In this document: piece after piece, positions 43,544-53,172 of the stretch
Layout of the letters: every line of letters begins with the position of its first letter
Position numbering within the stretch: the stretch's first letter is position 1
Assembly (NCBI RefSeq): GCF_014648595.1
Contig: NZ_BMRK01000003.1
Span: forward strand, 251,287-315,286
From: Nocardioides luteus
GTDB lineage: Bacteria > Actinomycetota > Actinomycetes > Propionibacteriales > Nocardioidaceae
Direction: 5' to 3'
DNA: 64,000 nucleotides
Program-made: the position numbers and the translations under genes
The notes under the pieces: generated by a model
Database searches by the model: none
Seen by the model: the letters and a program-made list of their open reading frames with translations, nothing else
Told to the model about the DNA's origin: nothing

Positions 43544-46264
43544 CTACGACTTCTTGGTCGCAGCCTTCTTCGTCGTCTTCTTGGCGGTCGACTTCTTCGC
43601 CGCAGACTTCTTCGCGGTCGACTTCTTGGCGGTCTTCTTGGCCGTCTTCTTCGTGGTCCGCTTGGCCGACTTCTTCGCCGGACCCTTGGCGCGCTTCTCG
43701 GCGAGCAGCTCGGCGGCACGCTCGGCGGTCAGCGACTCGAGGTCGTCAGCGGCACGGAGGGTGGCGTTGTATTCACCGTCGGTGACGTAGGGACCGAAAC
43801 GGCCGTCCTTGACGACCATGGGCTGGCCGGAGACCGGGTCGGGGCCGAGCTCCTTCAGCGGCGGCTTGGCGGCGGCACGGCCGCGCTGCTTGGGCTGGGA
43901 GTAGATCTGCTCGGCCTCTTCGAGGGTGATCGTGAGCAGCTGCTCCTCGGAGCTCAGGGTGCGGGAGTCGGTGCCCTTCTTCAGGTAGGGACCGTAGCGA
44001 CCGTTCTGGGCGGTGATCTCCTCGCCGTCGGCGGTGGTGCCGACGACGCGGGGCAGGGTCAGCAGCTTGACGGCGTCGTCGAGCGTGATGGTCTGCAGGC
44101 TCATCGACTTGAAGAGGCTGGCGGTGCGGGGCTTGGCGCCCTTCTTCGCGTCCTCGGGCAGCTGCTCGGTGACGTAGGGACCGAAGCGGCCGCTCTTGGC
44201 GACGATGGTGAGCCCGGTGTCGGGGTGAACGCCGAGGTTGAGCTCCTCGCCGGCGGGGTTGGCGAAGAGCTCCTTCGCCTTCTCCAGGGTGAGCTCGTCG
44301 GGCGGCAGGTCGTCGGGGACGTTGGCCCGGACCGCGAACGGGGTGCCGTCGTCGCCGGGGCCCTCGATGTAGGGACCGTAACGACCGACGCGGAGGTGGA
44401 CGCCGGAGTCGGGGCCGGCGACCGGGAACGTCGCCAGCTCGCGGGCGTCGATGTCACCGAGACCGTCGACCAGCGGCTTGAGACCCTTGACCCGCTCGGA
44501 GCCGAAGTAGAACTCCCCGAGCTCGGTGGTCATGTCCTTGGCGCCCTTGGCGATCTCGTCGAGGATCTCCTCCATGCTCGCCGTGAACCGGTAGTCGATC
44601 TGGCGCGGGAAGTGCTCCTCGAGCAGCCGGACCACCGAGAAGGCGACCCAGGCGGGGACCAGCGCGGTGCCCTTCTTGAAGACGTAGCCGCGGTTGATGA
44701 TCGTCTGGATGATGCTCGCGTAGGTCGACGGACGGCCGATCTCGCGCTCCTCCAGCTCGCGCACCAGCGTGGCCTCGGTGTAGCGGGCCGGCGGCTTGGT
44801 CTCGTGGCCGTCGGCGGTGAGGCTGGCCGCGTTGACGGTGTCGCCCTCGGACAGGTCCGGGAGCCGGGTCTGCTGGTCGTCGGAGGTCTGGTCGGCGGAG
44901 TCGGTGCCCTCGACGTACGCCTTCAGGAAGCCGTGGAAGGTGATCACCCGGCCGGTCGCGGAGAAGACCACGTCCTCGCCGGTGGTCGCCTGGGCGCCGA
45001 GGCGGATCGCGACGGAGCGGCCGACGGCGTCCTTCATCTGGGAGGCGACGGTGCGCATCCAGATGAGCTCGTAGAGACGGAACTGGTCGCCGGTCAGGCC
45101 GGTCTGCGCCGGGGTGCGGAACGAGTCGCCGGCGGGGCGGATCGCCTCGTGTGCCTCCTGCGCGTTCTTGACCTTGGAGGCGTACGTCCGGGGCGAGTCG
45201 GGCAGGTATTCGGCACCGTAGAGCTCCCTGACCTGAGCGCGGGCGGCGCTGATCGCGTCGCCGCTCAGGGTGGTGGAGTCGGTACGCATGTAGGTGATGA
45301 AGCCGTTCTCGTAGAGGCGCTGGGCGACCGACATGGTCGTCGAGGCGCTCATCCCGAGCTTGCGGCTGGCCTCCTGCTGCATCGTGGTGGTGCGGAAGGG
45401 GGCGTAGGGGCTGCGCTTGTAGGGCTTGGACTCGACGCTGCGGACCTCGTAGGTCTGCCCCTCGAGCCCGGCGACGAGCGCCTCGGCGCGGCCGCGGTCG
45501 AGGTGGACGACCTTGTCGCTCTTCAGCAGGCCGTCGGGGCCGAAGTCGGCGCCGCGGGCGATGCGGCCACCGTCGACGGAGGTGATCCGGGCCGGGAACA
45601 TCCGCGGCTCGTGGTCGGAGCCGGCATCGAAGGTGCCGGCGAGGTCCCAGTAGGAGGCGGTGCGGAAGGCGATCCGCTCGCGCTCACGGTCGACGACGAG
45701 GCGGGTGGCGACGGACTGGACGCGCCCGGCGCTCAGCCGCGGCATGACCTTCTTCCAGAGCACCGGCGAGATCTCGTAGCCGTAGAGCCGGTCGAGGATG
45801 CGGCGGCTCTCCTGGGCCTCGACGAGGTCCATGTCGAGCTCGCGGGGGTTCTCCGCGGCGGCCAGGATGGCCGGCTTGGTGATCTCGTGGAAGACCATCC
45901 GCTTGACCGGGATGTCCTTCTTCGGCTTCAGCTCGTCGAGGAGGTGCCAGGCGATCGCCTCGCCCTCGCGGTCCTCATCGGTGGCGAGGTAGAGCTCGTC
46001 GGCGTCCTTGAGAAGCGACTTGAGCTTGGAGATCTGCTTCTTCTTGTCGCTGGGCACGACGTAGTAAGGAGTGAAGCCGTTGTCGACGTCGACGCCGAAG
46101 CGCCCCCACGGCTTGTCCTTGATCTTGGCGGGGGTGTCCGCCGCGCTCTGCGGAAGGTCGCGGATGTGCCCGACGGACGCCTCGACGACATACCCCTGTC
46201 CGAGGTATCCGCCGATCTTCTGCGCCTTCGCCGGGGACTCGACGATCACCAACTTGTGTGCCAC
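43544..46264 (-). CDS. topA: DNA topoisomerase I
   Basis: 906 residues. TOPRIM domain opens with KLVIVESPAKAQKIGGYLG; the acidic DxD motif is in YLATDEDREGEAIAWHLL; the active-site Tyr is in GFITYMRTDSTTLSG. Instead of zinc fingers the C-terminal half has several repeated FGPYV/GRYGPYI units (topo-C repeats), then a ~50-residue Lys/Ala/Thr tail (KKSTAKKSAAKKSTAKK) that aids processive relaxation in actinobacteria. It relaxes negative supercoils. Starts with ATG at 46264 after a 315-bp divergent region. Confidence 0.96.
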   Translation of the reverse strand: MAHKLVIVESPAKAQKIGGYLGQGYVVEASVGHIRDLPQSAADTPAKIKDKPWGRFGVDVDNGFTPYYVVPSDKKKQISKLKSLLKDADELYLATDEDREGEAIAWHLLDELKPKKDIPVKRMVFHEITKPAILAAAENPRELDMDLVEAQESRRILDRLYGYEISPVLWKKVMPRLSAGRVQSVATRLVVDRERERIAFRTASYWDLAGTFDAGSDHEPRMFPARITSVDGGRIARGADFGPDGLLKSDKVVHLDRGRAEALVAGLEGQTYEVRSVESKPYKRSPYAPFRTTTMQQEASRKLGMSASTTMSVAQRLYENGFITYMRTDSTTLSGDAISAARAQVRELYGAEYLPDSPRTYASKVKNAQEAHEAIRPAGDSFRTPAQTGLTGDQFRLYELIWMRTVASQMKDAVGRSVAIRLGAQATTGEDVVFSATGRVITFHGFLKAYVEGTDSADQTSDDQQTRLPDLSEGDTVNAASLTADGHETKPPARYTEATLVRELEEREIGRPSTYASIIQTIINRGYVFKKGTALVPAWVAFSVVRLLEEHFPRQIDYRFTASMEEILDEIAKGAKDMTTELGEFYFGSERVKGLKPLVDGLGDIDARELATFPVAGPDSGVHLRVGRYGPYIEGPGDDGTPFAVRANVPDDLPPDELTLEKAKELFANPAGEELNLGVHPDTGLTIVAKSGRFGPYVTEQLPEDAKKGAKPRTASLFKSMSLQTITLDDAVKLLTLPRVVGTTADGEEITAQNGRYGPYLKKGTDSRTLSSEEQLLTITLEEAEQIYSQPKQRGRAAAKPPLKELGPDPVSGQPMVVKDGRFGPYVTDGEYNATLRAADDLESLTAERAAELLAEKRAKGPAKKSAKRTTKKTAKKTAKKSTAKKSAAKKSTAKKTTKKAATKKS

Positions 46265-46579
46265 TGAGGTCCTTATCTCACTGCAGCAGAGCCTGGCACC
46301 ACCGACAAGCTCTGGCGAAACACGTTAGCGCGTGTCTCCAGCCGGCAAGGGTCCAGCCACCGCGGTTCATGGGCGCTGTGCTCTCGGACAACATGGCGTG
46401 TTGCCTTGGGCGCCGCGAAGACAATACCTAGCACGCTCGGGAGCGGGAGGGTGAAATCGCTGTCTCATGGTGATCCTCCCCCGGACGGCCGAAGACGGCA
46501 CGTCCGAAACTGTCGGTGGTCGACCGTAGGGTGACTTTCGAGGACGGCGAGACCCATCCGAATCGAGAGGTCTCCGCTG
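46265..46579. other. Divergent intergenic region upstream of topA
   Basis: 315 bp with no gene. It holds the promoters of topA (minus) and the conserved unknown gene (plus). Visible features are a small dyad ACACG/CGTGT (46320-46335) close to topA and GGGAGG/CCTCCC arms (46445-46450, 46475-46480). topA promoters are often supercoiling-sensitive, but no element could be assigned with confidence. Confidence 0.4.
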
Positions 46580-47332
46580 ATGATCGACACCGAATACAAC
46601 GACTACCTGGGTGGCCCGACCGCGCCGCCGGAACACCTGGTCTGCTCCGAGTGCGCCCAGCTGCTCGCTCGCACCAACGCGATCCTGGAGCGCTTGGAAG
46701 CCGAGCTGACCCGGCCGACCTGGTCCGCGCCACCGACGCCGCCGCGACCCGACCACGAGATCGCCCTGGACTGGCTGGCCGCGCTGTGCGGCGGCCACGA
46801 GGCGGTCACCGCGCTGGACGCCGCACCACTGGTCGAGGACGCGCTGGACCTGCCGGTCGTCGAGGATCCGGTGGGACGTACGCAGCTGGAAGCCGTGGCC
46901 GCGCTGCTGGACGAGGTCGCGGCCGACTTCCCGGCCGAGGTCGGCTTCGCGCTGCGCCGCGCGCTGCTGCGGCTGTGGGAGATCGACCCGCTGGTCATCG
47001 ACCCGCCCACCCGGCCTGCTCAGGTCGCCGCCGGGATCGTGTGGACGGTGCTGGGCGCCAACGGCCTCGCCGGGCCGGGCGGCCTGATCACGGCGACCGC
47101 GCTCAAGGAGCGGCTCGGCCTGACCAAGATGCCGACGGCCTACGGCAAGCAGCTGGCGGCCGCGCTGCGTGGCTTCTGGCCCTGGCAGACTCAGCTGCCG
47201 TGGGGCATGCGCGACCTCCCCGACCTCGAGCCGCTCGGTTACCCGGATCTGCTCGTCTCGAGCGTGCGGCGGCGCCTGGTCAGGCTGCGGGACCAGGCGT
47301 GCCTTCAGCGGGACGGAGGAACCCCTCGCTGA
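46580..47332 (+). CDS. Conserved actinobacterial protein of unknown function
   Basis: 250 residues, soluble, Ala/Leu/Pro-rich. A CSEC pair near residue 23 (VCSECAQLL) may belong to a metal site; the rest looks all-helical. I do not recognise the family. Codon use matches neighbouring genes and GAGAGG lies ahead of the ATG. Its 3' end overlaps the convergent methyltransferase by 53 bp, an unusually long overlap in this window. Confidence 0.65.
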   Translation: MIDTEYNDYLGGPTAPPEHLVCSECAQLLARTNAILERLEAELTRPTWSAPPTPPRPDHEIALDWLAALCGGHEAVTALDAAPLVEDALDLPVVEDPVGRTQLEAVAALLDEVAADFPAEVGFALRRALLRLWEIDPLVIDPPTRPAQVAAGIVWTVLGANGLAGPGGLITATALKERLGLTKMPTAYGKQLAAALRGFWPWQTQLPWGMRDLPDLEPLGYPDLLVSSVRRRLVRLRDQACLQRDGGTPR

Positions 47333-48758
47333 CCAGCTCCTGCGCGATCGGCAGATAGCCGCTGCGCACGACCGCGGGGTCGCGGTCGAGGATCTGGGCG
47401 AGCGCGTCGAGGATCTGACCGACGGTCAGGTCGCCGTCGCACGCGCCCGCGAAGGCCGCCTCGATGGTGTCGGCCTGGCGGGCACGGCGCAGACCACGCT
47501 GCTGGCGCAGGATGACGGTGCTGGGGTCTTCGGCGCCGGGCTGGCCCAGCGTCTCCTGCTGGACGTCGTCGGCGAGCACCAGGACCGACTCCTCTCTCAC
47601 TTCGATACGAGCAGCTTCGCCCCATGCCTGGAGCGCGGGCGCGATCGGCTGCTCGACGTCGTAGGGCCACTCGAGAAGCTCGCGCTTCGGGTCGCTCGCG
47701 CCGGTGCGGTGCAGGTTGATCCAGCCGAACCCGACGCCCTCGATCTTCTGCTCCTCGAACCACGACAGCCAGGTGTCGTATCGGGTCAGGTAGTCACCGG
47801 CGCCGTGGTGACCCGAGTCCTTGAGCCAGAGCTCGACGTACGCCGCGGGATCGAGCACCTCGCGCTGCACCACGAACGCGTCGACGTCGTCGCCGAGCCA
47901 GCCTTCGAGGCGGTCGTCCCAGGGCTGGTCCTCGGAGATGATCCAGTTGCCGAGGATCTGGCACCAGCCGCCCTCGGTGAGCATGTCGGGTGCGGCCCTG
48001 ACGATGTCCTCGACCACCCGGTCGCCGGGCAGGCCCGAGTCGCGGTAGACGAGACGTTCCCCGGTGGCCGGGCTGATCACGAACGGCGGGTTGGTGGCGA
48101 TCAGATCGAAGCGCTCGCCGGCGACGGGCTCGAAGAACGACCCGTCGCGCACGTCGATCCGGTCCTCGACGTCGTTGAGGGCGGCGTTGAAGGCGGTGAT
48201 CCACACGGCTCGCTGGTTGACGTCGGTCGCAATCACCCGGTCGCTGTGGGTCGCGAGATGAAGAGCCTGGACGCCGCAGCCGGTGCCGAGGTCGAGAGCG
48301 GTGCCGACGTGGTCGCGGATGGTGAGCTGCGCGAGGGAGGTGGACGCTGGGCTGATGCCGAGCACGTGCTCGGGGCCGACGCGCTGCGGGCCGCCGTCGA
48401 GGCCGGGGGTGAGGTCGGAGACGACCCAGAGGGTGGTGTCGTCGGTGGCGTACGGGCGCACGTCGAGGCGCGCGGCGACCTCGCCGACCGACTGCTCCAG
48501 GATGCCCTCGACCGCGAGCCGGTCGACGAGGCCCGGGAGAGCTGCTTCGGCGTGGTCGAGCGAGACGGTCGTCTGCAGCAGGAAGAGCCGGATCAGCGTC
48601 TCCAGCGGGGAGCCCCCGTGGGTGCGGCGGCGGCCGGGCAGGGTCTCGTTGCGGCTCAGCGCGCCATGGGCGATCGGGCCGAGCAGCTCGGCGACGGAGT
48701 CGTAGGAGAAGTCGGCCTGCTGGAGGGCGTCACGGAGCCGGTGCGGGAGGTCACTCAC
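47280..48758 (-). CDS. Class I SAM-dependent N-methyltransferase with helical N-terminal domain
   Basis: 492 residues. An N-terminal all-helical domain (~1-140) precedes a methyltransferase core with motif I ALDLGTGCGVQALHLA and motif IV DLIATNPPFVIS; NPPF marks transfer to a nitrogen, as in RsmC, PrmC or HemK relatives. The C-terminal ~130 residues are extra. The substrate is probably a ribosomal RNA base or a protein glutamine. Actinobacterial proteins of this two-domain form are usually listed as methyltransferases without proven target. Confidence 0.85.
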   Translation of the reverse strand: MSDLPHRLRDALQQADFSYDSVAELLGPIAHGALSRNETLPGRRRTHGGSPLETLIRLFLLQTTVSLDHAEAALPGLVDRLAVEGILEQSVGEVAARLDVRPYATDDTTLWVVSDLTPGLDGGPQRVGPEHVLGISPASTSLAQLTIRDHVGTALDLGTGCGVQALHLATHSDRVIATDVNQRAVWITAFNAALNDVEDRIDVRDGSFFEPVAGERFDLIATNPPFVISPATGERLVYRDSGLPGDRVVEDIVRAAPDMLTEGGWCQILGNWIISEDQPWDDRLEGWLGDDVDAFVVQREVLDPAAYVELWLKDSGHHGAGDYLTRYDTWLSWFEEQKIEGVGFGWINLHRTGASDPKRELLEWPYDVEQPIAPALQAWGEAARIEVREESVLVLADDVQQETLGQPGAEDPSTVILRQQRGLRRARQADTIEAAFAGACDGDLTVGQILDALAQILDRDPAVVRSGYLPIAQELVSEGFLRPAEGTPGPAA

Positions 48759-48793
48759 ACCTGGAGAGCCTAGGCCCTCGGCCCGGCTGCGGG

Positions 48794-49129
48794 TCAGCCC
48801 GCGGCCGCGCCCTCAGCGCTGGCGTGGATGTCGAAGACCTTGGCGAGGCCGGTGATCCGGAAGATCTTGAGGAGTCGCTCCTGGGTACAGACCAGGCGGA
48901 GCATGCCGTTGTGCTGGCGCACCTTCTTGAGGCCGCCCACGAGTACGCCGAGGCCGGTCGAGTCGAGGAACTCCACGGCTTCGAGGTCGACGACGATGTC
49001 GTAGTGGCCCCTCGCGACGAGCTCGGTGATCTTGTCCCTCAGCTTCGGCGCGGTATAGACGTCGATCTCGCCGCCCACGGCCACAACGGTGGCCGAGTCG
49101 AGCTCGCGAGTCGCAAGCGTCAGATCCAC
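48794..49129 (-). CDS. STAS-domain anti-sigma factor antagonist
   Basis: 111 residues forming one STAS domain. Ser57 in [11 protein letters not shown] is the site phosphorylated by anti-sigma kinases. Unphosphorylated, such proteins bind the kinase and free a stress sigma factor. The GTG at 49129 is chosen because CAGGAG lies nine bases upstream and the domain starts at once ([12 protein letters not shown]); the frame to 49228 adds residues without STAS character. No kinase or sigma gene is adjacent. Confidence 0.88.
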   Translation of the reverse strand: MDLTLATRELDSATVVAVGGEIDVYTAPKLRDKITELVARGHYDIVVDLEAVEFLDSTGLGVLVGGLKKVRQHNGMLRLVCTQERLLKIFRITGLAKVFDIHASAEGAAAG

Positions 49130-49281
49130 TTCGAAGTTCTCCTGCCAAGGAACGTGAGACAACGGACTCCGGTATCGATCATCCACCGTCCGGTACCCGG
49201 AGTCGATCGTAATGTAACCACGGCTCACCAGGATGCGCGCAAGAAACTCGCAACGTCGTGCGCCGGAAGCGGCCCCTCGAG

Positions 49282-49311
49282 CGTGGTGATCACCACGATT
49301 CTGGGAGAATC
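49282..49311 (+). promoter_or_regulatory. Palindrome and ribosome-site hairpin upstream of the helicase
   Basis: CGTGGTGATCACCACG (49282-49297) is a perfect 16-bp palindrome, a possible operator between the STAS and helicase genes. It abuts GATTCT-GGG-AGAATC (49297-49311), a perfect stem whose right side includes part of the GGGAG ribosome site, so folding could hide the start. Confidence 0.45.
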
Positions 49312-51648
49312 GTGCAGGTGTTCACCCTTCGACAGGCTCAGGACACCGCGACGTCCGCCGGTGATCTCGTACGCCGGCTCGCCGCCGTCCCGGGCCGGGA
49401 GGACCGGCTCGCCCATCTCGAGCAGGTGCCGCCGCGCGAGGCCGTCTTCGCCGACTGGCCGGAGTGGGCCTCGAGCGACGTCGTCCGAGCCTTCACGGCG
49501 CGCGGGATCGAGCGGCCGTGGCGGCATCAGGCGGTCGCCGCCGACGCTGCCCACGACGGCAGCCACGTGATCGTCTCGACGGGCACCGCGTCCGGGAAGT
49601 CGCTGGCCTACCAGCTGCCCGCGCTGACTGCCATCCGAGACGGACGGGGTCCACGTGGTGAACGCGGAGCCGGCGTCCTCTATCTCGCGCCCACCAAGGC
49701 GCTCGCCCAGGACCAGCTGACCGGGCTGCGGGAGCTCGGCGTGGACGTACGCGCGGTGACCCACGACGGCGACAGCACCCGCGAGCAACGCGACTGGACT
49801 CGCGACTTCGGCGAGTACATCCTCACCAACCCCGACATGCTGCACCGGTCGCTGCTCCCCGGCCACCAGCGCTGGACCAGCTTCTTCCGATCGCTGCGCT
49901 ACGTCGTCATCGACGAGTGCCACCACTACCGCGGTGTCTTCGGGGCCCACGTCTCCCACGTCCTGCGCCGGCTGCGCCGCATCTGTGCGCTCTACGGCTC
50001 GTCTCCGACGTTCATCCTGGCCTCGGCCACGGTCGCCGAGCCGGCGATCGCCGGCGAGCGCCTCATCGGCCTGCCGGTGCTCCCGGTGACCGCCGACGCG
50101 TCGCCGCGCGGCGAGCTCTCCATCGCGCTGTGGCAGCCGCCCCTGACCTCGCACGCCGGTGAGAACGGCGCCCCCGTGCGTCGCGCCGCCTCCGCCGAGA
50201 CGGCAGATCTCCTCGCCGACCTGGTCTCCTCCGACGTACGCACCCTGGCCTTCGTACGCTCCCGTGTCGGTGCCGAGCAGGTCGCCCTGACCACCGCCGC
50301 GGAGCTGGAGGAGGTCGACCCGTCGCTGCCCGGGCGGGTGGCGTCCTATCGCGGTGGCTATCTCCCCGAGGAGCGCCGAGCCATCGAGGCGTCGCTGCGG
50401 TCGGGCGAGCTGCTCGGTCTGGCGGCGACGAACGCGCTCGAGCTCGGCATCGACATCAGCGGGCTGGATGCGGTGGTGCTGGCCGGCTACCCGGGCAGGC
50501 GCTCTGCTTTCTGGCAGCAGATCGGCCGCGCCGGACGGGGTGCCGGCGACGCGCTCGGCATCCTGGTGGCACGCGACGACCCGCTGGACACCTACCTCGT
50601 CACCCATCCGGACGCTCTTCTCGGCCAGCCGGTCGAGGCCACCGTCTTCGACCCGGCGAACCCCTATGTGGTCGGACCACACCTGTGCGCCGCCGCGCAG
50701 GAGGTGCCGTTGACCGAGCCGGACCTACCGCTCTTCGGGCCGGGCGCCCGCGAGATCCTGGACAACCTGGTCGCCTCCGGACTGCTGCGCAAGCGGCCGA
50801 AGGGGTGGTACTGGACCGACCGCCGGCGGGCCGCCGACCTCGCCGACATCCGCTCCTCGGGCGGCTCACAGGTGCAGCTGATCGAGGCCGAGACCGGCCG
50901 GGTCGTCGGCACGGTCGACGCAGCGAGCTCGCACGCGAGCGCACACGCCGGGGCCGTCTACGTCCACCGCGGCGAGACCTACCTCGTGCACGAGCTCGAT
51001 CTCGAAGAGCACGTCGCCGTCATCTCACGCGACGACCCCGGCTACTCCACCTCCGCCCGGGAAGTCACCGACATCTCGATCGTCGCCGAGCGCGAGCACG
51101 CCGCCTGGGGCGAGTGCCGTCTGGCGTACGGCGATGTCGACGTCAGTCACCAGGTCGTCTCCTTCCTGCGTCGGCGTCAGCCGAGCGGGGAGGTGCTGGG
51201 CGAGGAGCTTCTCGACCTCCCCGAACGTACGCTGCGCACCGCCGCGGTCTGGTGGACCGTGCCCGCCTCCGCGCTGGAGGCCGCGGGACTCGATCAGACT
51301 GACATCCCCGGCGCCGCGCACGCAGCCGAGCACTGCTCCATCGGCCTGCTGCCTCTGATCGCGACTTGCGACCGTTGGGACATCGGCGGCGTCAGCACCG
51401 CCTCCCATCCGGACACCGGCATGCTCACCGTCTTCGTCTACGACGGGCATCCCGGTGGCGCCGGTTTCTCCGAGCGCGGCTTCCGAGCAGCTCGGGAGTG
51501 GCTCGGCGCCACGCTGGAGACCATCGAGGCGTGCGAGTGCGACGACGGCTGCCCCTCCTGCGTGCAATCGCCCAAGTGCGGCAACCAGAACAACCCGCTC
51601 GACAAGCAGGGCGCCATCGTGTTGTTGCGGCTGCTGCTCCAGAAATAG
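49312..51648 (+). CDS. DEAD/DEAH-box helicase of the MrfA/YprA type with DUF1998 domain
   Basis: 778 residues. Helicase motifs: GTASGKS (I), [10 protein letters not shown] (Ia), [11 protein letters not shown] (II), ILASATV (III), [13 protein letters not shown] (V) and GRAGRGAGD (VI). The C-terminal DUF1998/MZB domain has [16 protein letters not shown], four Cys that bind zinc. MrfA relatives are 3'-5' DNA helicases acting in mitomycin-type damage repair. GTG 49312 is preferred over GTG 49258, which lies before the palindrome; GTG 49318 is also possible. A dispersed repeat lies inside codons 5-13. Confidence 0.87.
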   Translation: MQVFTLRQAQDTATSAGDLVRRLAAVPGREDRLAHLEQVPPREAVFADWPEWASSDVVRAFTARGIERPWRHQAVAADAAHDGSHVIVSTGTASGKSLAYQLPALTAIRDGRGPRGERGAGVLYLAPTKALAQDQLTGLRELGVDVRAVTHDGDSTREQRDWTRDFGEYILTNPDMLHRSLLPGHQRWTSFFRSLRYVVIDECHHYRGVFGAHVSHVLRRLRRICALYGSSPTFILASATVAEPAIAGERLIGLPVLPVTADASPRGELSIALWQPPLTSHAGENGAPVRRAASAETADLLADLVSSDVRTLAFVRSRVGAEQVALTTAAELEEVDPSLPGRVASYRGGYLPEERRAIEASLRSGELLGLAATNALELGIDISGLDAVVLAGYPGRRSAFWQQIGRAGRGAGDALGILVARDDPLDTYLVTHPDALLGQPVEATVFDPANPYVVGPHLCAAAQEVPLTEPDLPLFGPGAREILDNLVASGLLRKRPKGWYWTDRRRAADLADIRSSGGSQVQLIEAETGRVVGTVDAASSHASAHAGAVYVHRGETYLVHELDLEEHVAVISRDDPGYSTSAREVTDISIVAEREHAAWGECRLAYGDVDVSHQVVSFLRRRQPSGEVLGEELLDLPERTLRTAAVWWTVPASALEAAGLDQTDIPGAAHAAEHCSIGLLPLIATCDRWDIGGVSTASHPDTGMLTVFVYDGHPGGAGFSERGFRAAREWLGATLETIEACECDDGCPSCVQSPKCGNQNNPLDKQGAIVLLRLLLQK
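49325..49348. repeat. Dispersed repeat inside the helicase N-terminus
   Basis: 24 bp, starting CCCTTCGACAGG and ending GGACACCG, identical to 61004-61027 including one flanking base each side. Here it encodes TLRQAQDT, residues unrelated to the helicase fold. The core TCGACAGGCTC recurs at 59748-59758. Confidence 0.8.
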
Positions 51649-51663
51649 GCATACCCTGGGCAG

Positions 51664-51981
51664 ATGTTGGTCCTTGGTCTGGTGCTGATCGTCGTCGCCG
51701 CAGCTCTGATCGTTCTCGGGCTCTTCACCACCGGCAACGGTGACCTCGAAGACCCGACAGCGACGATGCTCGGTCTTCCCGTCGGCTCGACGACGATCTT
51801 CGTGATCGGTCTCGTCGCCGGTGTCCTCCTCCTCTTCGGCCTCTGGCTCACCAAGTGGGGCGGAAAGCTCCAGGCCAGGAGCATGAAGGAGAAGCGGCAG
51901 ATGCGGAGGCTGACCAAGTCGCTGCAGGACGCCACCACGCCGGACTCCACGCCCGCGCCCAAGGACGAGAACACCAACTGA
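51664..51981 (+). CDS. Small membrane protein of unknown function
   Basis: 105 residues: two membrane helices (1-22 and 42-63) and a basic, then Pro/Asp-rich cytoplasmic tail. ATG shortly after the helicase stop, so probably co-transcribed. No family recognised. Confidence 0.7.
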   Translation: MLVLGLVLIVVAAALIVLGLFTTGNGDLEDPTATMLGLPVGSTTIFVIGLVAGVLLLFGLWLTKWGGKLQARSMKEKRQMRRLTKSLQDATTPDSTPAPKDENTN

Positions 51982-51990
51982 CCAAGGCTG

Positions 51991-52362
51991 CTAGTCGGGC
52001 GCGGGCTCGCTGGGGCCAGCCCTCGCCTCTGCGACCGGGTCGCCTGGCTGCCCCAGCCAGCGTGGCCCGTCGACTCGCACCGTGACGGTGACGTCTTCGC
52101 CGGCGATCTCACACGACTCCAGCCTGGCACCGTTGCGGTCGGTGATCGCCTCGGCCGCACCGCACGCGTCCTCGGAGATCTGCAGCGCGTTCGCACCCGC
52201 GAGCGCGGCGAGGTCGGCCGCGGACTGGGCGGTGCGGTGGGCGACGAAGACCGCGCCCACCACACCCAGCGCCGCACCGAGGAAGAGCAGCAGCCCGATC
52301 GCACCTACCGCGAACGGCGCCGCCGACCCGCGCTCGCCTTGTTCAGCCCGAGACGCGCTCAC
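51991..52362 (-). CDS. TadE-like secretion/pilus-related protein (Rv3654c type)
   Basis: 123 residues. After a short basic stretch comes GSAAPFAVGAIGLLLFLGAA, one long membrane helix, and then HRTAQSAADLAALAGA, the hallmark of the Rv3654c group of TadE-like pseudopilins. The C-terminal half is small and holds two Cys. GTG start in a GTGA overlap with the TadE gene. Last gene of the pilin unit. Confidence 0.85.
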   Translation of the reverse strand: MSASRAEQGERGSAAPFAVGAIGLLLFLGAALGVVGAVFVAHRTAQSAADLAALAGANALQISEDACGAAEAITDRNGARLESCEIAGEDVTVTVRVDGPRWLGQPGDPVAEARAGPSEPAPD

Positions 52363-52754
52363 CGCTCCCCCTCCGCGGTGCCCTGCCCCTGTCGAGGGGT
52401 CGTCTCGGTGGCGGCCACTGCTTCGCCGCGGACCGTCACCCCCGGCATCCACCTGAAGATCCCACCGGGCCCGGTGACTCGCGCCTGCGCCGAGGCGACG
52501 ACCTCCTCACCACCGGCACTGACGCTCACCCGCGTCCCAGCAGGTCCGACCTGTCGCCCGCGCGCGGCTGCCGAGCCGCTGTCGTCGCCTCGAGCCACCG
52601 CCCGCGCAGTCTCCCTCGCCGCGTCGACCACCTGGATCTGGGCCGCCCCCACCGACAGCAGCCAGACCAGCCCGATGGTCACCGCGACCAGGAGCGGGAT
52701 GACCATCACGAGCTCTGCGGTGGCTGCGCCACGCTCGTCCCGGGCCCCGGTCAC
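52359..52754 (-). CDS. TadE-family pseudopilin
   Basis: 131 residues: ERGAATAELVMVIPLLVAVT is the TadE prepilin-like start with Glu at the conserved place, followed by a membrane helix and a small outer domain (DAARETARAVARG). TadE-type proteins are minor pilins needed for Flp pilus assembly. Starts three bases after the stop of the major pilin gene. Confidence 0.87.
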   Translation of the reverse strand: MTGARDERGAATAELVMVIPLLVAVTIGLVWLLSVGAAQIQVVDAARETARAVARGDDSGSAAARGRQVGPAGTRVSVSAGGEEVVASAQARVTGPGGIFRWMPGVTVRGEAVAATETTPRQGQGTAEGER

Positions 52755-52757
52755 GGC

Positions 52758-52934
52758 TCAGATCCCCAGCAGGCTGAGCACGTGCTGGAACAGCCGGTTG
52801 AGCAGGTCGTTGCCGAAGCCGCCGGTGAGCAGCTTGTAGAGCAGGCCGGCGAGCCCCGCACCGGCCGCGGTGCCCACCGCGTACTCCGCCGTCGTGATGC
52901 CCTTTTCGTTCTTCTGAAGCTTCAGCTTGGCCAT
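52758..52934 (-). CDS. DUF4244 family Flp-type pilin
   Basis: 58 residues: basic leader MAKLKLQKNEKG, then ITTAEYAVGTAAGAGLAGLL. The G-x4-EY arrangement is the Flp prepilin cleavage signature, and the rest is one hydrophobic helix plus a short tail, as in major Flp pilins. GAGAGGA precedes the ATG. First gene of its own transcription unit, ~240 bp after the tadC stop; the gap holds a terminator and the duplicated three-box element. Confidence 0.88.
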   Translation of the reverse strand: MAKLKLQKNEKGITTAEYAVGTAAGAGLAGLLYKLLTGGFGNDLLNRLFQHVLSLLGI

Positions 52935-53023
52935 GGTTGGTCCTCTCTGTCGATGGCCGTCGGTACGGCCGTTCATGACGACGATGACCCGCATCGCCGA
53001 CATCCGCGACCGGCATTTCGTGA

Positions 53024-53073
53024 CCTGTGGAGAACCCGATCCTGAGCTGTCCCTGTGGATGATGATCGGCCCG
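53024..53073 (-). promoter_or_regulatory. Three-box element, copy A (upstream of the pilin genes)
   Basis: Plus-strand reading: CCTGTGGA (53024-53031), 20 bp, CCTGTGGA (53052-53059), 4 bp, GATCGGCCCG (53064-53073). The same three boxes with identical spacing recur at 56930-56979 upstream of the ssd gene. It lies 90-140 bp before the pilin start on the minus strand. Confidence 0.65.
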
Positions 53074-53091
53074 CTGATCAGGGAAAAAGAC

Positions 53092-53169
53092 CGCGCCGAG
53101 GCGTCACGTACGTCGGCCGAGAGGGCAGCGGGATGCCCTCTCGGCCGACGCAGCCGACGTCTCGGCGCG
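53092..53169 (-). terminator. Terminator of the ssd-tadABC unit
   Basis: Perfect inner 17-bp stem (53111-53127 with 53134-53150, six-base loop) inside a second stem (53092-53105 with 53156-53169, one mismatch). On the minus strand it is followed by GGTCTTTTTCCC, a T5 run. It starts four bases after the tadC stop, so the pilin genes downstream need their own promoter. Confidence 0.92.
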
Positions 53170-53172
53170 GGC

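Noticed and set aside
44225-46267. 680-residue plus-strand frame opposite topA
   Set aside because: Antisense to topA, no domain, low-complexity Val/Gly/Asp/Leu content.
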